From positions 434,001-498,000 of the forward strand of contig JAVHNS010000017.1 of NCBI GenBank assembly GCA_036872755.1: DNA of 64,000 nt. The letters are read 5' to 3'. Below, in pieces: positions 9,721 through 21,047 of this stretch (the first letter of the stretch is position 1; every line of letters starts with the position of its first letter). The position numbers were made by a program, and so were the translations under genes. This DNA comes from Orbilia blumenaviensis. Its lineage: Eukaryota > Ascomycota > Orbiliomycetes > Orbiliales > Orbiliaceae. The notes under the pieces were generated by a model. That model was given only the letters and a program-made list of their open reading frames with translations. It made no database searches and was not told the DNA's origin.

Positions 9721-12700
9721 ATTATAATTAATTATTTTATATTTTTTTAATATGGTTTTAATACTAGTTTATTAATATAATTTAATTATTTACTTTTTAT
9801 AATTATATTTAATTAAAATTTTTAGAAAAAATTTAATTTCTCTTAAATTAATTATTTTATAATTAATTTTCAAATTTCATTTAATTTATTCTATAATTTT
9901 AATAATTAATATAATTATTAATATATTATTAATATATAATAATATCATCACATTTAATATTTAATTAATAAATAAATTTTTATCATTTATACAAAATTTA
10001 AAATTTAATTTTCTTAATTTTTAATTTATATTAATATATTAAATTCTTAATAATTATTTTAAACTATATAAAACTTTATATAATTTTAAATAAGATTTTT
10101 TTATACTAATTAATATTTTACTTTTATAATTTTTTAATAATTATATATAAATTTTTTTTTTTAAATAAATATATAAAAAAATAATTTTAATATTTAATTA
10201 ATATAATTTTAAATTAAAAAACACAATAATTATAATAAATATTTAAAATATAATTAATTTAATTACTAATATATATATATTTAGATTTTAACTAAGTTAA
10301 AAATTTTTTTTTATTATTAATTTTATTTTATATTTGATTATATTTCATTTTCAATTATTTATTAATTTTTTAATTTTAAAAATTTATTTATTTATTAATA
10401 TTTTTATTTATTTTAATAATTTTATTAATAAAAATAATTTATTAATTTAATAAAATTCTAATTTTTTTTTAATAACCTACTTCTATTATTATTAATTTTT
10501 TTTTTTTATAATTTTATTATAAAATTTTAAATCCTATTTTAAATCTATTTTATTTACTTATATTAAATTAATCTATTTTTTTATTATTTTAATTATATAA
10601 TTATATTTAGTTTAAATAAATTTTATAATTAGTTTTAAAAATCTAAATTTTTTTTTATTATAAAAATTTTTTATTTATTTTATTGGGTTTGTAAATTTAA
10701 ATTTTTAGTTATGTTTTTTTTTTTTTTTAGAAAAGTAACTTCTATTATAAGTTCAAATATAATTATTAGTATATTATTTTTATTAATTACTTATATTAGT
10801 AAATTTTTAATTAATTTTATTAAAAATAAACTTTCTACTAATATTATTTTATTTTATATTAAAAAATCTTTTTTTAGTTTTTTAGTTAAATTATTTTTTT
10901 TTAGTTTAGTTATTTTGAAAAATAAATTATTAATTAATTTTATATTTTTTATTTTTGAATTTGGTTATGTGTTTAGTGTTTGATTTTTTGAAGTTATAAA
11001 TTATTTAGTTTTTTAATTTTATTGAGGATTATATTTGGTTAAAATTAAAATTTTTAATTTTTTTAAATTAGGAAAAATATTTTTTTTTTAATTTAAATTT
11101 TTTATTATTTTGATTTTTATTTTATTATATATTTTATATAAAATAATATTTTTTTTAATATAATTTAAAAATATAATTAATATAATTTTGTTATTAAATT
11201 TATTATATTTTAATTTTTTTGGTATTTTGTATTAATAAAAGTAATTAAAAGGTTTTAAATATAAAAAATTTAATTTTTTTTTATTTATAATTTTTTAGAA
11301 AAATATTTTATTAAATATTTTCTTTAAAAAAAATTTATTTTTAATATATGTGGTTATAATTATAATTTTTTTTTAAAAAATGATTAATAATTTTAATTAA
11401 TAAAATATTACAATTACAATTATTATTAATATATTAATTTATTGTTTTAAAATATTGTTAAAATTTTAATTATATAAAAATAATAATTTAAAATTGATAT
11501 CTTTTATTTTTAATAAATTTTTAAATTTTTTATTATTGTAAATTAAGTTATTGTTATTTTTGAATTTTTTTATTTTTAAAAATTTATTTTACCATTTTAT
11601 AGCTACTATTTTAATTAATAATAAATTAAAATAATTATATATTTTAATTATAAATTTAATTATTTTAATTTAAATTCATTATAAATAATTATTAATAAAA
11701 ATTATAAAATACTTAATTTTTTTTATAATAATTAATAATATACTTAAATAATTAAAATAAATTATTTTTTAAAATTAATTATTTTTAATTATTTTTTTAT
11801 TTTAATAATATTTTTTTTTTTTTTTATTATTATATAAATTTAATATTATAATATTTTTTTTAAATTTATTTTTAAAATTAAATTTATTAAAATTAATAAA
11901 TTAATTAAAATTTAATAATTTATATAATTTAAAATATTATATTATTATATAAATTTTATAATTATAATAAATTTTTTTAAAATTATTTTTAAATTTTCTA
12001 AATTTTTTAATATAAATAAATTAAAATTTAGATTTTTAATTTTATTTAATTTACTAATTAATATTTTAATTATATATAAAACCTGAATTTCATTATTTAT
12101 TAAATGCATTTTAACTATTAAATTATTTTTAAAATTTATAATTTATAAGATTTTATTAAAAATAATTATATATTTTTTTTAAATTAAAATTATAATTAAT
12201 AATAATTTCTAAATTAATTTAAATATTCAATATATTTTTATTTTTAAATTTAATATAATTTATATTTTATTTTAATTATAAATATTTATCATTAATTTAT
12301 TAATTATAATTATAATTATAAAATTTTTAAATAAGATATATTTCATTAGATTTTTTTTATTTATAATAAAGTAAATAAAGATTTTTAAATCTAATATCTA
12401 AAAAACTAAATTAATTAATTAATTAATAATTATTATATTAATTAATAAATTATTTATTTTATTATTATTAAAAAAATCTTTAAAAAAATTATCTTTTAAA
12501 TTTAAAATATTATTTTAAATATTATCTGTTTTTATAAATATTATATTTGCTTAATAATTTTATTTTAATTTTTTTAATTATTTAACTACTTTTCTAAACT
12601 TACATTTTTTTATAATATATTTAGATTTAATATAATAATAATAGTTTTTAATTATTTTTAATTATATATTATTTTTAATTATTAGTTATTATTTATTATT

Positions 12701-13758
12701 TTTATTTCTATTTTTATTATTTTCTTTTTGTTTATTTTTTTTATTATTTTTTTTTTTATTTTTATTTTTGTTCTTACCTCTGTTACTACCTTATTTAGAG
12801 TTTTCGATTAACCAGTAGCTAATAAAGGTTAAATTAGCTAAAATATTAAAAACATTATTATCAAAATATAATTTAATATCTACTTAAAATAATTAATTTA
12901 TTATTTTTTTAATAATATATTCTAATTACTTCACTAATTAAATTTAAATCAATTTAATAATTATATTATAATAATTTTAAATTCTATTAAATAATTTATT
13001 TTTAAAAATTTTATTATTAATAATATATAATATATTTTTTAATTATTTTTAAATAAATTTAAATTTACTAATTTATTATTAAATACTTTCCTCTTTTTCT
13101 ATTTAAAAATTTATAAATTAAAAATATAAATTATTAATTATATTATAATTAACTTTTAATTCATAAAAATTATAAATTATTTTTTAAATTATTTTTATTA
13201 TATTATAATAGTTTAAAACTTGCTAAATTATTTAATTTAAATTATTCATAAAAATTATATATATTTTTCTAACTCATTTTATCCAAATTTAATATTTAAA
13301 ATTAAATTCTTTCAATTAAATTTTTTATTTAATATTAATCCTTACAATTATACTTTATATTAAATTATTTCTTTTATTAATTATATATAATTTACTACTA
13401 AATCTAATTTTAATTTTTATATTTAATTATATTTATTTTTTAATATAAATAATTTTAAAAATAATTATGTTAATTTATAATTTATAGTCGTGTTTATTAT
13501 TAGTTACTAATTTATACAAATTGATAGTTTTTAATATTCTAACTATTTAAAACTTTTAAATTAAATAATTGATTTTGTTTAATTAAATACAATTTCTATA
13601 TTTACTATAAATATAAATTTTATTATAATTAATATTTACTTAAAATTGTAATTTTTATATTTTTATAAAAAAAAATTTTTAAAAAGAAAAGGTTTATATA
13701 TATAATATAAAAATATTAATTTTATTATATATTTACTTTATAATTTAATAAACTAAAT
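9721..13758 (-). pseudogene. Decayed gag-protease-integrase-RT body of the copia relic
   Basis: By position this stretch should hold gag, protease, integrase and most of the reverse transcriptase, but A+T conversion has left no readable domains. A less-mutated patch at about 12770-12840 is followed, in element direction, by a Lys/Asn-rich low-complexity stretch that could be a gag basic tail. That is only a guess. Open frames here, such as plus 10711-10983, arise from T-rich composition. Confidence 0.5.
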
Positions 13759-13771
13759 TAAGCTTATAATT
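13759..13771 (-). other. Probable primer binding site (initiator tRNA-Met half-molecule type)
   Basis: Directly inside the 5' LTR the minus strand reads AATTATAAGCTTA. Allowing only G-to-A and C-to-T changes, this matches TTATGAGCCC (or TTATGGGCCC), the complement of the anticodon arm of initiator tRNA-Met. Drosophila copia is known to prime from a half-molecule of that tRNA. The match is short and rests on assumed decay. Confidence 0.5.
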
Positions 13772-14015
13772 TATTAAAATTTAATTATACGTTTATAAAT
13801 TAATAACTTAATTATTCTTTTAAATTATAATATGGCTTTAATTTTGTTTATTATATATAAAAAGATAATTAATATTTTTTTAACAAAAGTTTAATTTTTT
13901 GTAGAGTTTTCACTTTGATTGATAAGCTTTTACAAATATGAAACTAGTGGTCACGTGCTATTGGACCCACCATATGAGGCTTGCGGTGGTGGCTAGTGAC
14001 CTCTATATTTTGACA
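13772..14015 (-). repeat. LTR, right copy (5' LTR of the element)
   Basis: 244 bp, gap-free alignment to 6691-6934. Its inner (left) half carries nearly all the C-to-T/G-to-A changes, whereas its outer end (about 13940-14015) retains C and G that the other copy lost. It ends in CA directly before the CAAAG duplication. Confidence 0.95.
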
Positions 14016-14020
14016 CAAAG
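14016..14020. repeat. Target-site duplication, right copy (CAAAG)
   Basis: Second copy of the 5-bp sequence that precedes the left LTR. It marks the exact right edge of the insertion. Confidence 0.9.
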
Positions 14021-14208
14021 GTGTTTTCCGGCTAACCCAGTTAGAGATTGAGGAACTCCACTGCGTAGCACAATAATTAGGAAAGGTACTACCTCAAACT
14101 CGAGTCCAGCTTGTAGGTAACGGTTCTCCAATCGCCCCTCTGAGCCTAATACTTTGAACTCGCACTCAATGACAACCATGGAAAGTGAACCCTGTCGACT
14201 CGACTCAT

Positions 14209-14224
14209 AGCATAGCGCTATGCT
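14209..14224. repeat. Perfect 16-bp palindrome AGCATAGCGCTATGCT
   Basis: Each half is the reverse complement of the other, with no spacer. It lies 275 bp upstream of the MRC1 ATG and 43 bp from the MluI box, so it could bind a dimeric regulator. The function is unknown. Confidence 0.7.
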
Positions 14225-14266
14225 GAGAATTTTGTGTTGCGAGAGCACGTTCAAGATCGCCACTCA

Positions 14267-14272
14267 ACGCGT
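14267..14272. promoter_or_regulatory. MluI cell-cycle box (ACGCGT) upstream of MRC1
   Basis: ACGCGT is the core site of the MBF (Mbp1/Swi6-type) G1/S transcription factor. It lies 227 bp upstream of the start codon of a replication-checkpoint gene whose yeast homologues are expressed at G1/S. The single hexamer could occur by chance, but the gene context supports it. Confidence 0.55.
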
Positions 14273-14498
14273 GAAAATCGCGTTCTGCGCAAGCTTCCGT
14301 CCCAGACTGCCCCTTTGGGACATTGTTTATCCCAAATACCGTCCCAAGGTATCTCCGAGCTACTAACTACCTAGTATCATTCCCACCTCCAAACCACCCA
14401 AAGTACCTACACTCAACCGGCATTCCCCTCCCTATTTTCCACCACCAATTCGACATCCCTCTTAAATAAACAATAAAACAATCACAATAATAATAATA

Positions 14499-17400
14499 AT
14501 GTCATCGCCTACCCCGTCCCTCTCATCGAGGGAATATAGATCTCCGTCACCATCACATAGTCCCAAACTCGACTTTGCGCTGACACCGAGATCGAAAGTA
14601 AAAGCTTTACTAGCTGGATTTTCAGACGATTCGGATGATGAGCCGGTTGTTAAACGCGCAACGACATCGAGTACGACACGGAAAAGCGCTGTAGCTCTTG
14701 ACGACGAGGAAGAAGATGAGGATGTACCGGTTTCCAGATCTCGCCCGAGGGCGACAAAAATCGTCGGGTCTGATGATGAGGATGTTGAGATGGCAGATGC
14801 GGATGCTCCGAATTCAAAGACGAGTGCGGTGGATCGGGTGCGACAGCAATTGTCAAGAAAGGAGGGGACACCGGAATCTGATCCCGAACAAGACGACGGA
14901 GATCGTGAAACGACACCGAAGCCAGCTCGAAGACGGATGTTAAAAAAGAAGTCGCCAACGATAGAATCCCCTCCTATATCTCCAATTCATATATCCGAAT
15001 CGGAATCCCTGGACTTCAATACTGTGGATATCATTGCGAAACCTAAGAAGCAGAAGGCTACCAAGGGAAAGGGGAAAGCTTTAGATAAGACCAAGAAGAA
15101 GAGCAAGAAGTCGAAGAAGCTGGCAGGTGTGGGTGGTGGTAGTGGATCTGAACTCCCGCATGGCTCGGACTCTGACAATGCTTCTCTTGGAAGCTTAGAC
15201 GAAGACGAAGTGGCATTTGTGGCGGAATCAAAACTTCAACAACTGGTAAACCAGAAACGAAAGGTCAATAAGCAGAAGGAGGACGAAGAAGAAGCCAAGC
15301 GGCAAGCTCGCCTCGAGAGGTCAGACCAAATTCGTGATGCAGATTTGATGCTTAGCGACGGATCAGGTGGTGAGGCGGGGAAGAAGCAGAGGAAGAAGCC
15401 AGCTGCAAGGAAGGCTTCTAAAAAGGCATTGTTTGAGATGCGAGCGGAGACGCAAAGGTTGGCTAGAAATCAGGAGTTCGACCTCGAGCCTTCCAATAAA
15501 GTTGTACACAAGGTTTCCGACCTCTGGGCGATGTTTGGCCTAAAGGACCCAAATGCGAAACCAGAACCTGCGAAACCGGAACCGTTACTACCAGAACCGT
15601 CCAGCTCGATACCTATTACATCCGAAGTTGAGAGATCCAGCCCGCCTACGACCCTCGGCACATCACCTGCAGCTAAACTCGATAACGAAACGACAAAACT
15701 CGAACCGCTAATCGAAAACGACCTGGTCATTCGAGATGAGGAGGATTTCCCAACTCTAGAGGAGTTGATGGCAGAGGCCCGCGCACCGAATAAGGAAGAA
15801 CCGGTTAAGAAACAAGGGGGAAAGACAGCAGAAAAAGATGTTGACATGCTCGATCTCCCCAAAGGCAAGAAGCTCGGATTCGCTAGCCTACCGAGATCGA
15901 AATCCAACAGTAAACGAAAACCATTCGTTGAGCTTGTTGTCCCTGCTACAAGCAGTCAGGACCCCGATGATGATTCCGATGACCTCGAAATCCTGCCGCC
16001 CAAGCCGACAAAACCTGTGACAAAGAGTGATCCTCTAAAAGACCTGAAGCGCCTTGCTAATCAGGGCGTCGATCATGCAAAACTGAGAGGTCGATATGCG
16101 AAAGGTCCTGTGCGGGACCCAAACTGGCAAGAGGACCTGATTAGAAAGGCAAAAGAGCAAATCAAAGCTGACGAGGCCGAGAAGAGGGAGATGTTTCGCC
16201 AACAGGGGATCTACATGCCGACTCAAGAGGAAGTCATCAAAGATGCTATGTTCACGGAGGATTTGGTTGAGAAAGCACGCAAAGAGGCGCTCGATCAGAA
16301 GGATAGAGAAAGAAGGGAGGAAGCCCATAGGCGGGGAATCAAACTTGCTGATTTGTCAGATAGTGATGATGAAGACTATAAGGAGAGTGGGAGCGATGAA
16401 GACGAAGACGGGGAGGAAGGGGTGGCGTTTTCGGGCAGTGAAAGTGAAGAGGAGGAAGAAGAAGAACTAGTTTCCGCTGACGAGGAAATGGGAGAACCTC
16501 TGCTGGAAGACGACACAGGCAGTCCAACTTCCGCGCAACGCTCGTCGAGCCCCGTCCGGCTCTCGAATATGCGTGAAATGGCAGATTCTGATGACGAATT
16601 GGCTTTGGATGACGCGGTGGCTATATCGCAACTAAGACGGCGAGGCCGAGCCGTTGTGGATGACGATGACGATGAAGAGGACGAGGATGGTGACAGGACA
16701 ATCACCCAAATCCCTTCGATGGAGACACCAAAGAAAATGGTGTCCTTCAAGTCTGCAGGTTTGCCGCTGGGACTTACCCAGATGTTCAACTCTTCTATGG
16801 CGTCTGATTCACCCTCGCCGGTGAAAGACCAAGCCAAGATATTTGGAGGATTTGGAAACCAAGCACCCGTCCTGGGGCTGACTCAAATGTTCGATTCACA
16901 AGCCGGGGATTCGCAAGAGGATTCGCAGCCAGCCAATCCCTTCGCAGCTATTAAAACCGATGCCATGGGACTCACGCAGATGTTTAATTCACAAGCGGAC
17001 TCTCAAAGCTCTCCGGTCAAGGCAAACCCATTCGGTGCTGCAAAAGCCAACGCCCCTGTGCTGGGACTTACCCAGATGTTTGAATCCTCAATGGCCGAAG
17101 GAACCGCAGGCAGTCGAATGGATATGCTAAGAGCAGACGCCCCAGAGGACCTCAATATCTCACAAATCCCACTCGATATGAACACACGCAGCAGCCCGAA
17201 GCTGAGCACTCAAGATTCGCTACTAGATCTATCATACTCTCAAAGCCAGATCGAATACGAACCAGAATCACTACTTGGTGATGGTTTAGCGATCTCGACG
17301 CAGATGTCGTATGTTCCTGAACCGGATATGGGGTTCCAGTATAATCCGAAAGACGCGCCTCCACGATTTAGAGAATCGAGTCAGGCGACGGTTATTTCTG

Positions 17401-18896
17401 AGTATCATAGGGGGGTTATGCAGAGTGGTCTCACGGAGGCTACTGTGTTACTATCCCCGGAACCTTCAATGCCGAGGAAAAAGAAGGGGAGATTGGTCAG
17501 GAAGAATAAAGGGGACGGGAGCGAGAAGGGAGAGAGCCATGATGAAGATGCTGAAGATGCTCCTAAGGAGCAGAATGATGCTTTTAGTCTTCTTGGAAAG
17601 AAGGCTAGGAAGCCTGTTGAGGTGTATGATAAGAAGGCTAGCAAAGCAAAGAACATGTTCCAGGAGGCTGCTGAGGAATCTGAGGACGAATATGCGGGAT
17701 TGGGCGGTGGCAGTGAAGATGAAGAGACGGACGAGGAAGCTCTAGCGGAGATGGAGGATATGATTGACAATGAGACGAAGGATGAAGATGACGGAGCCCA
17801 TGCCGAATTGGATTTGAAGAGGGCAGTCGCAGAAGATGAGAAGATGATCCAGAAGGTCATGAAGGATGTGAAGAATAAGAAGTTGGGTAGGAGGGGTGGA
17901 TATGATCTTGACGATGATTCTGAAGATGAAGCTCGTGATCGTATGATCAGGCGTCAGAAGAAGAATGAAGCAGAGAGAAGGCGGATCTTGATGCAGGATG
18001 AGAAGATCGCAAAACTTGGTCAGTCCCTATATCTATTAATAGGAAATATTCTTTGCTAACGCAGCCCTTTTAAAGATCATAATCCAAAGCGTCAGGCTTT
18101 CCTCAAGACTATTGAACATAGCAAGGGCGAGAGAAATTTCTTGGATGATGAGGGCGAAGATGATGACATTGATTTTGCCGTTCATGAGGATTCGCAGACC
18201 CCAGCTGAGGAGCCCGAGTCTATTGTTCAGGTTCCTGATAGTCAATTGGCTGGGGCTGAGTCCATTTCGACGAACCAATCCGTCATTGAGGTTCCGGACA
18301 GCCAGCAAATGGTCGCTGAAACCCCAGAAGGCCACAAGATCGGAAACCCACGCCGTACCGGACCTTCCAAGAAACGCAAACAGCATGCTCAACTCCTAGT
18401 CCAACGTACCGTCTCCTCTCTCCTGGACGACGGCACAGACAAATACCAAATCGACGGAGCATCAGATACAGACTCGGATCTAGAAATGGAAACCTACGAA
18501 GAAATCTCCAAACGTCGCAAAGTCAACTTCATCGACCGCGTCGCAGTGAAGCGAAGTGGTACTACCACCAGCGAAACTGCAAAGCTTGCTTATCACCAGG
18601 GGAATACGGATCCTACTGGACAATTTAGGCTCCCGCTGTTGAGAAGGACGACTACGAATGATGTTAGTGAGACTACTACTGTTGCGCCTAAAGCAGCATT
18701 TGCGGAAACTACAACGAAGATGTCGAGGGGTAAAGCTGGTGGGGCTTCTATTAATTTTCAGGCGCGAGAGGCGACAAGACAGAAGAATTTGGAGAAGGCG
18801 ACAAATTCGAGTGGGAGGAGGAGAGAGGAGAAAAAGGTTATGGGGGCAAGAAGGGCGGATGCCGCAAATGTCTTCAATGCTGGCGGTTTTTCTTAG
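14499..18896 (+). CDS. MRC1: Mediator of replication checkpoint Mrc1 (claspin homologue)
   Basis: Exons 14499-18018 and 18076-18896 give 1,446 aa. Mrc1 travels with the replication fork, is phosphorylated by the ATR kinase (Mec1/Rad3) and recruits the Rad53/Cds1 effector kinase. Visible features: an N-terminal LTPRSKVKALLAGFSDDSDD motif usual for fungal Mrc1, and long acidic and Lys-rich coiled segments. Four GLTQMF repeats (about residues 757, 793, 824 and 855) form an SQ/TQ cluster of likely ATR sites. The Mrc1-like C-terminal domain (RRQKKNEAERRRILMQDEKI, then FLKTIE) is split by the only intron. That intron ends in AAAG because the upstream CAG sits 5 nt from the TAAC branch point. The whole gene is convergent with AP-3 mu (266 bp apart). 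The orthology is secure; individual phosphosites are inferred. Confidence 0.92.
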
Positions 18897-19162
18897 ATTT
18901 CCCTTTTCACCCTTCGCGTCTTTGATTTAGTTGCATTACCTACCTAGGCACTTGTTTTGTGAGCGATCTAGGGTTGGCTCTTCCTTCGCTTACTCTTCTT
19001 TATGATATTAAGCTGGATTCTGGCGTTCTTGGGGGTGTCACTACTATGCTTCTGTTACCACACTCTGTTAGGGTTTGTCTCTACCATATACCAAAGATTT
19101 GGTTTTATATTCAGCAGAAAATGATAAAAATGGCATGTAAATATTGAAGAATAAATGGTATC

Positions 19163-20871
19163 TCAACATCGAACTTCAACAGATCCATCGCCTGCTCTGC
19201 TTATATACTTAACACCCTTATACGGCTTCACCGTCTCTGGCAACCCCTTCCCGCCCACAATATTCAAAGAATCAACCTTCAACCCACTCAGCAATGCACC
19301 TCTAATCGTGAAATCTAATAGCACACTCCTAGGCATCGACGCAATAACCTGCGGCGAAGGCGGTAGCTTCTTGTCCTTTTCTTTCTCCTTGGCCGGAGTA
19401 GTAGCACCCGAATTTACAGAAAGTTTTGGAGTCCCTGCATCGTAGTTGTTATCATAGTTTGATAACTTTGCACCTGGTTCCGCGTCCTCGTCTTCATCGT
19501 CTTCGTAGCTGGCTTTAACAACTACTTCTGCTTTGAAGGTATATGACGCTCCAGGAACGATTGCGGCGTTTGGTAACCGCCAGTGAACTTGGTTTCTTTC
19601 TGTGTCGTGGATGAAATCACCCTTTGATGCTCGGGTGCTTAAGAGCGTTCGTACTTGCGGCGGCAAGGGTATGTGTACTGCCACATCCTCTAGAACTGGA
19701 TTGTTACTACTACCTGCTGAACTACTAGGCCCCTGGAGAAATTGGGACGGGATAGAACTTCCGGCACTCTGAGCCGCTATTCTTGCGAATGCAGAAGAAC
19801 CTGTGTTTTGGGAAGGTGTTGAAGAGCAGTATGGTGATGAATGCGGAATTGCTATTTTCACCTCGAATTCCGTTGAGTTTGGACCTTGTAGAGTTTTTAC
19901 GGTTACTGATAAAGGTAGGTGGAAAGGTTGTGGGGATGAGATGGAAGGGGAGAAGTTTGGGAGCATGTTGACTTCGTAGGATGCTAGTACGAATTTCCCG
20001 TCTGGAGGAACGAAGGAGAGGTGGCCCGGTTGGGCGTTCCATTTTGATAATCGCACGCATGGATGGAATACCGGTGATTCCAGGGTTACTCCACCGCCGC
20101 CTCTTGGTGTGGGGGTACGTAGGAGAAGTAGCATATCTGGTATTCCCGATATTTTTGCAGTGAAGAGCATGTTTCCTGATACTCTGGCTGCTATTGGACG
20201 GCCTGAGGGGGCGACTGTGCAGTGTAGGGTCTCGAGGAGGTCGAGATACATTTCGTTAGATGTATGTTTTACGTTGGCACGGCGCCAGGGAATCGTGGAG
20301 ATTGTAGAAGGGGTTGAGCGGAAAGGGTCCAGCGAGCCGGTTGGTAGTGTGACGTTTGCTAGGAGTTTCTTCATTATGGATGGTGGGAGGACGACATCCC
20401 GTAGGCCGTTTGGTTCAGTGTTGAAGGGTAGGCCATCATCGCACATCTCCCCCAGGAGTTCGGCTACTATGTCATAGTTTCCTTCGATTTTGGAGGGAAT
20501 CAGAGGTGGTGTGAAGTAGTCTTCGAGCACCTCTGCTATTCGGTGGAGGAACTCGAGGATTAAGAGGGGTTCGACTTCTGAAGTTGCGGGGGAGAGGAAG
20601 GTTAGGTTGTTATGAACTATCGAGAAGAGTAAAGTTGGTGGAGAGAGGTTCGAGAGGTGAATTAGGGGGGGTCGAGGAGTCGGATGGGCGAGATAGGATG
20701 TGATATATTCCTGCGCTGAGGCAGTGGGGCGGTGTCGCCAGTTGTGCTGAAGGATAATCGCACTGTTTGAGATTTGGTTAGTATGGGTATGCAAAAAAGA
20801 CGATGAAGCTGCAGATATAGGGGCTACTTCTGACTATCGTATATGTAAAGTGCTTCGATAGCGCCGGCCAT
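19163..20871 (-). CDS. APM3: AP-3 adaptor complex subunit mu
   Basis: Two exons, 20871-20828 and 20762-19163, give 547 aa. The start exon codes MAGAIEALYIYDSQ and joins in frame to NAIILQHNWR across a 65-bp intron with a TACTAAC branch site. Residues 1 to about 140 form the longin-like N-terminus of adaptor medium chains. The remainder is the mu-homology domain that reads cargo tyrosine signals, ending in PYKGVKYISRAG, where mu3 proteins usually end. Low-complexity Ser/Gly and Asp/Glu-rich inserts are typical of fungal mu3. AP-3 carries cargo from Golgi/endosomes directly to the vacuole. The start codon lies 177 bp from that of the divergent DUF4536 gene, suggesting a shared promoter. AP-3 rather than AP-1 or AP-2 is inferred from length and the C-terminal motif. 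Confidence 0.87.
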
Positions 20872-21047
20872 GGTGTTGATGCTGCCGATGTCGGTGAGGG
20901 CGATGACGTTGGTGAAGTCGCAGCGAGGAAGCACGGAGATGTTGGAATGGGAAGGTGGGCTATTGTGTTGGACGTTGTTATCTGACACCCGACAAAGCTC
21001 CAGCTCGCAAGCTTTCCTGACCTCACCCAAATGCGAATGCGAATGCA

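Larger units (their letters stand above)
6691..14015 (-). mobile_element. Ty1/copia-type LTR retrotransposon, RIP-inactivated
   Basis: A 7,325-bp insertion bounded by two 244-bp direct repeats that run TG...CA (the right copy decayed to TA...CA) and flanked by CAAAG. Internal DNA is almost wholly A and T; most 60-base lines hold only a few G or C. Minus-strand translation around 9361-9720 keeps the copia RNase H region in one frame, including RFNLVFVVGKLS followed by a stop, and ELIGYSDLD followed by a stop. These stops are expected from CAA-to-TAA and TGG-to-TGA changes. This fixes the family and orientation: the 5' LTR is 13772-14015 and the 3' LTR is 6691-6934. All 39 LTR differences are transitions. 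No open gag-pol survives, so it is dead. The RNase H tail lies about 4.4 kb from the 5' LTR, leaving about 2.4 kb unexplained at the 3' side. Confidence 0.93.
14021..14498. other. MRC1 promoter region
   Basis: 478 bp of normal-composition DNA between the transposon edge and the MRC1 start codon. It holds a 16-bp perfect palindrome (14209-14224) and an MluI cell-cycle box (14267-14272). No other gene is supported. A minus-strand frame at 14003-14263 runs into the LTR and is not credible. Confidence 0.6.

Noticed and set aside
10711..10983. 90-codon plus-strand ORF rich in Phe, Ile and Leu
   Set aside because: The composition comes from T-rich decayed DNA, it runs opposite to the element, and it has no family features.
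6935..13771. A+T block as a centromere, mitochondrial insert or A+T-rich foreign DNA
   Set aside because: Matching 244-bp LTRs, a 5-bp target duplication, exclusively transition differences and copia RNase H motifs on the minus strand explain it as a RIP-decayed retrotransposon.
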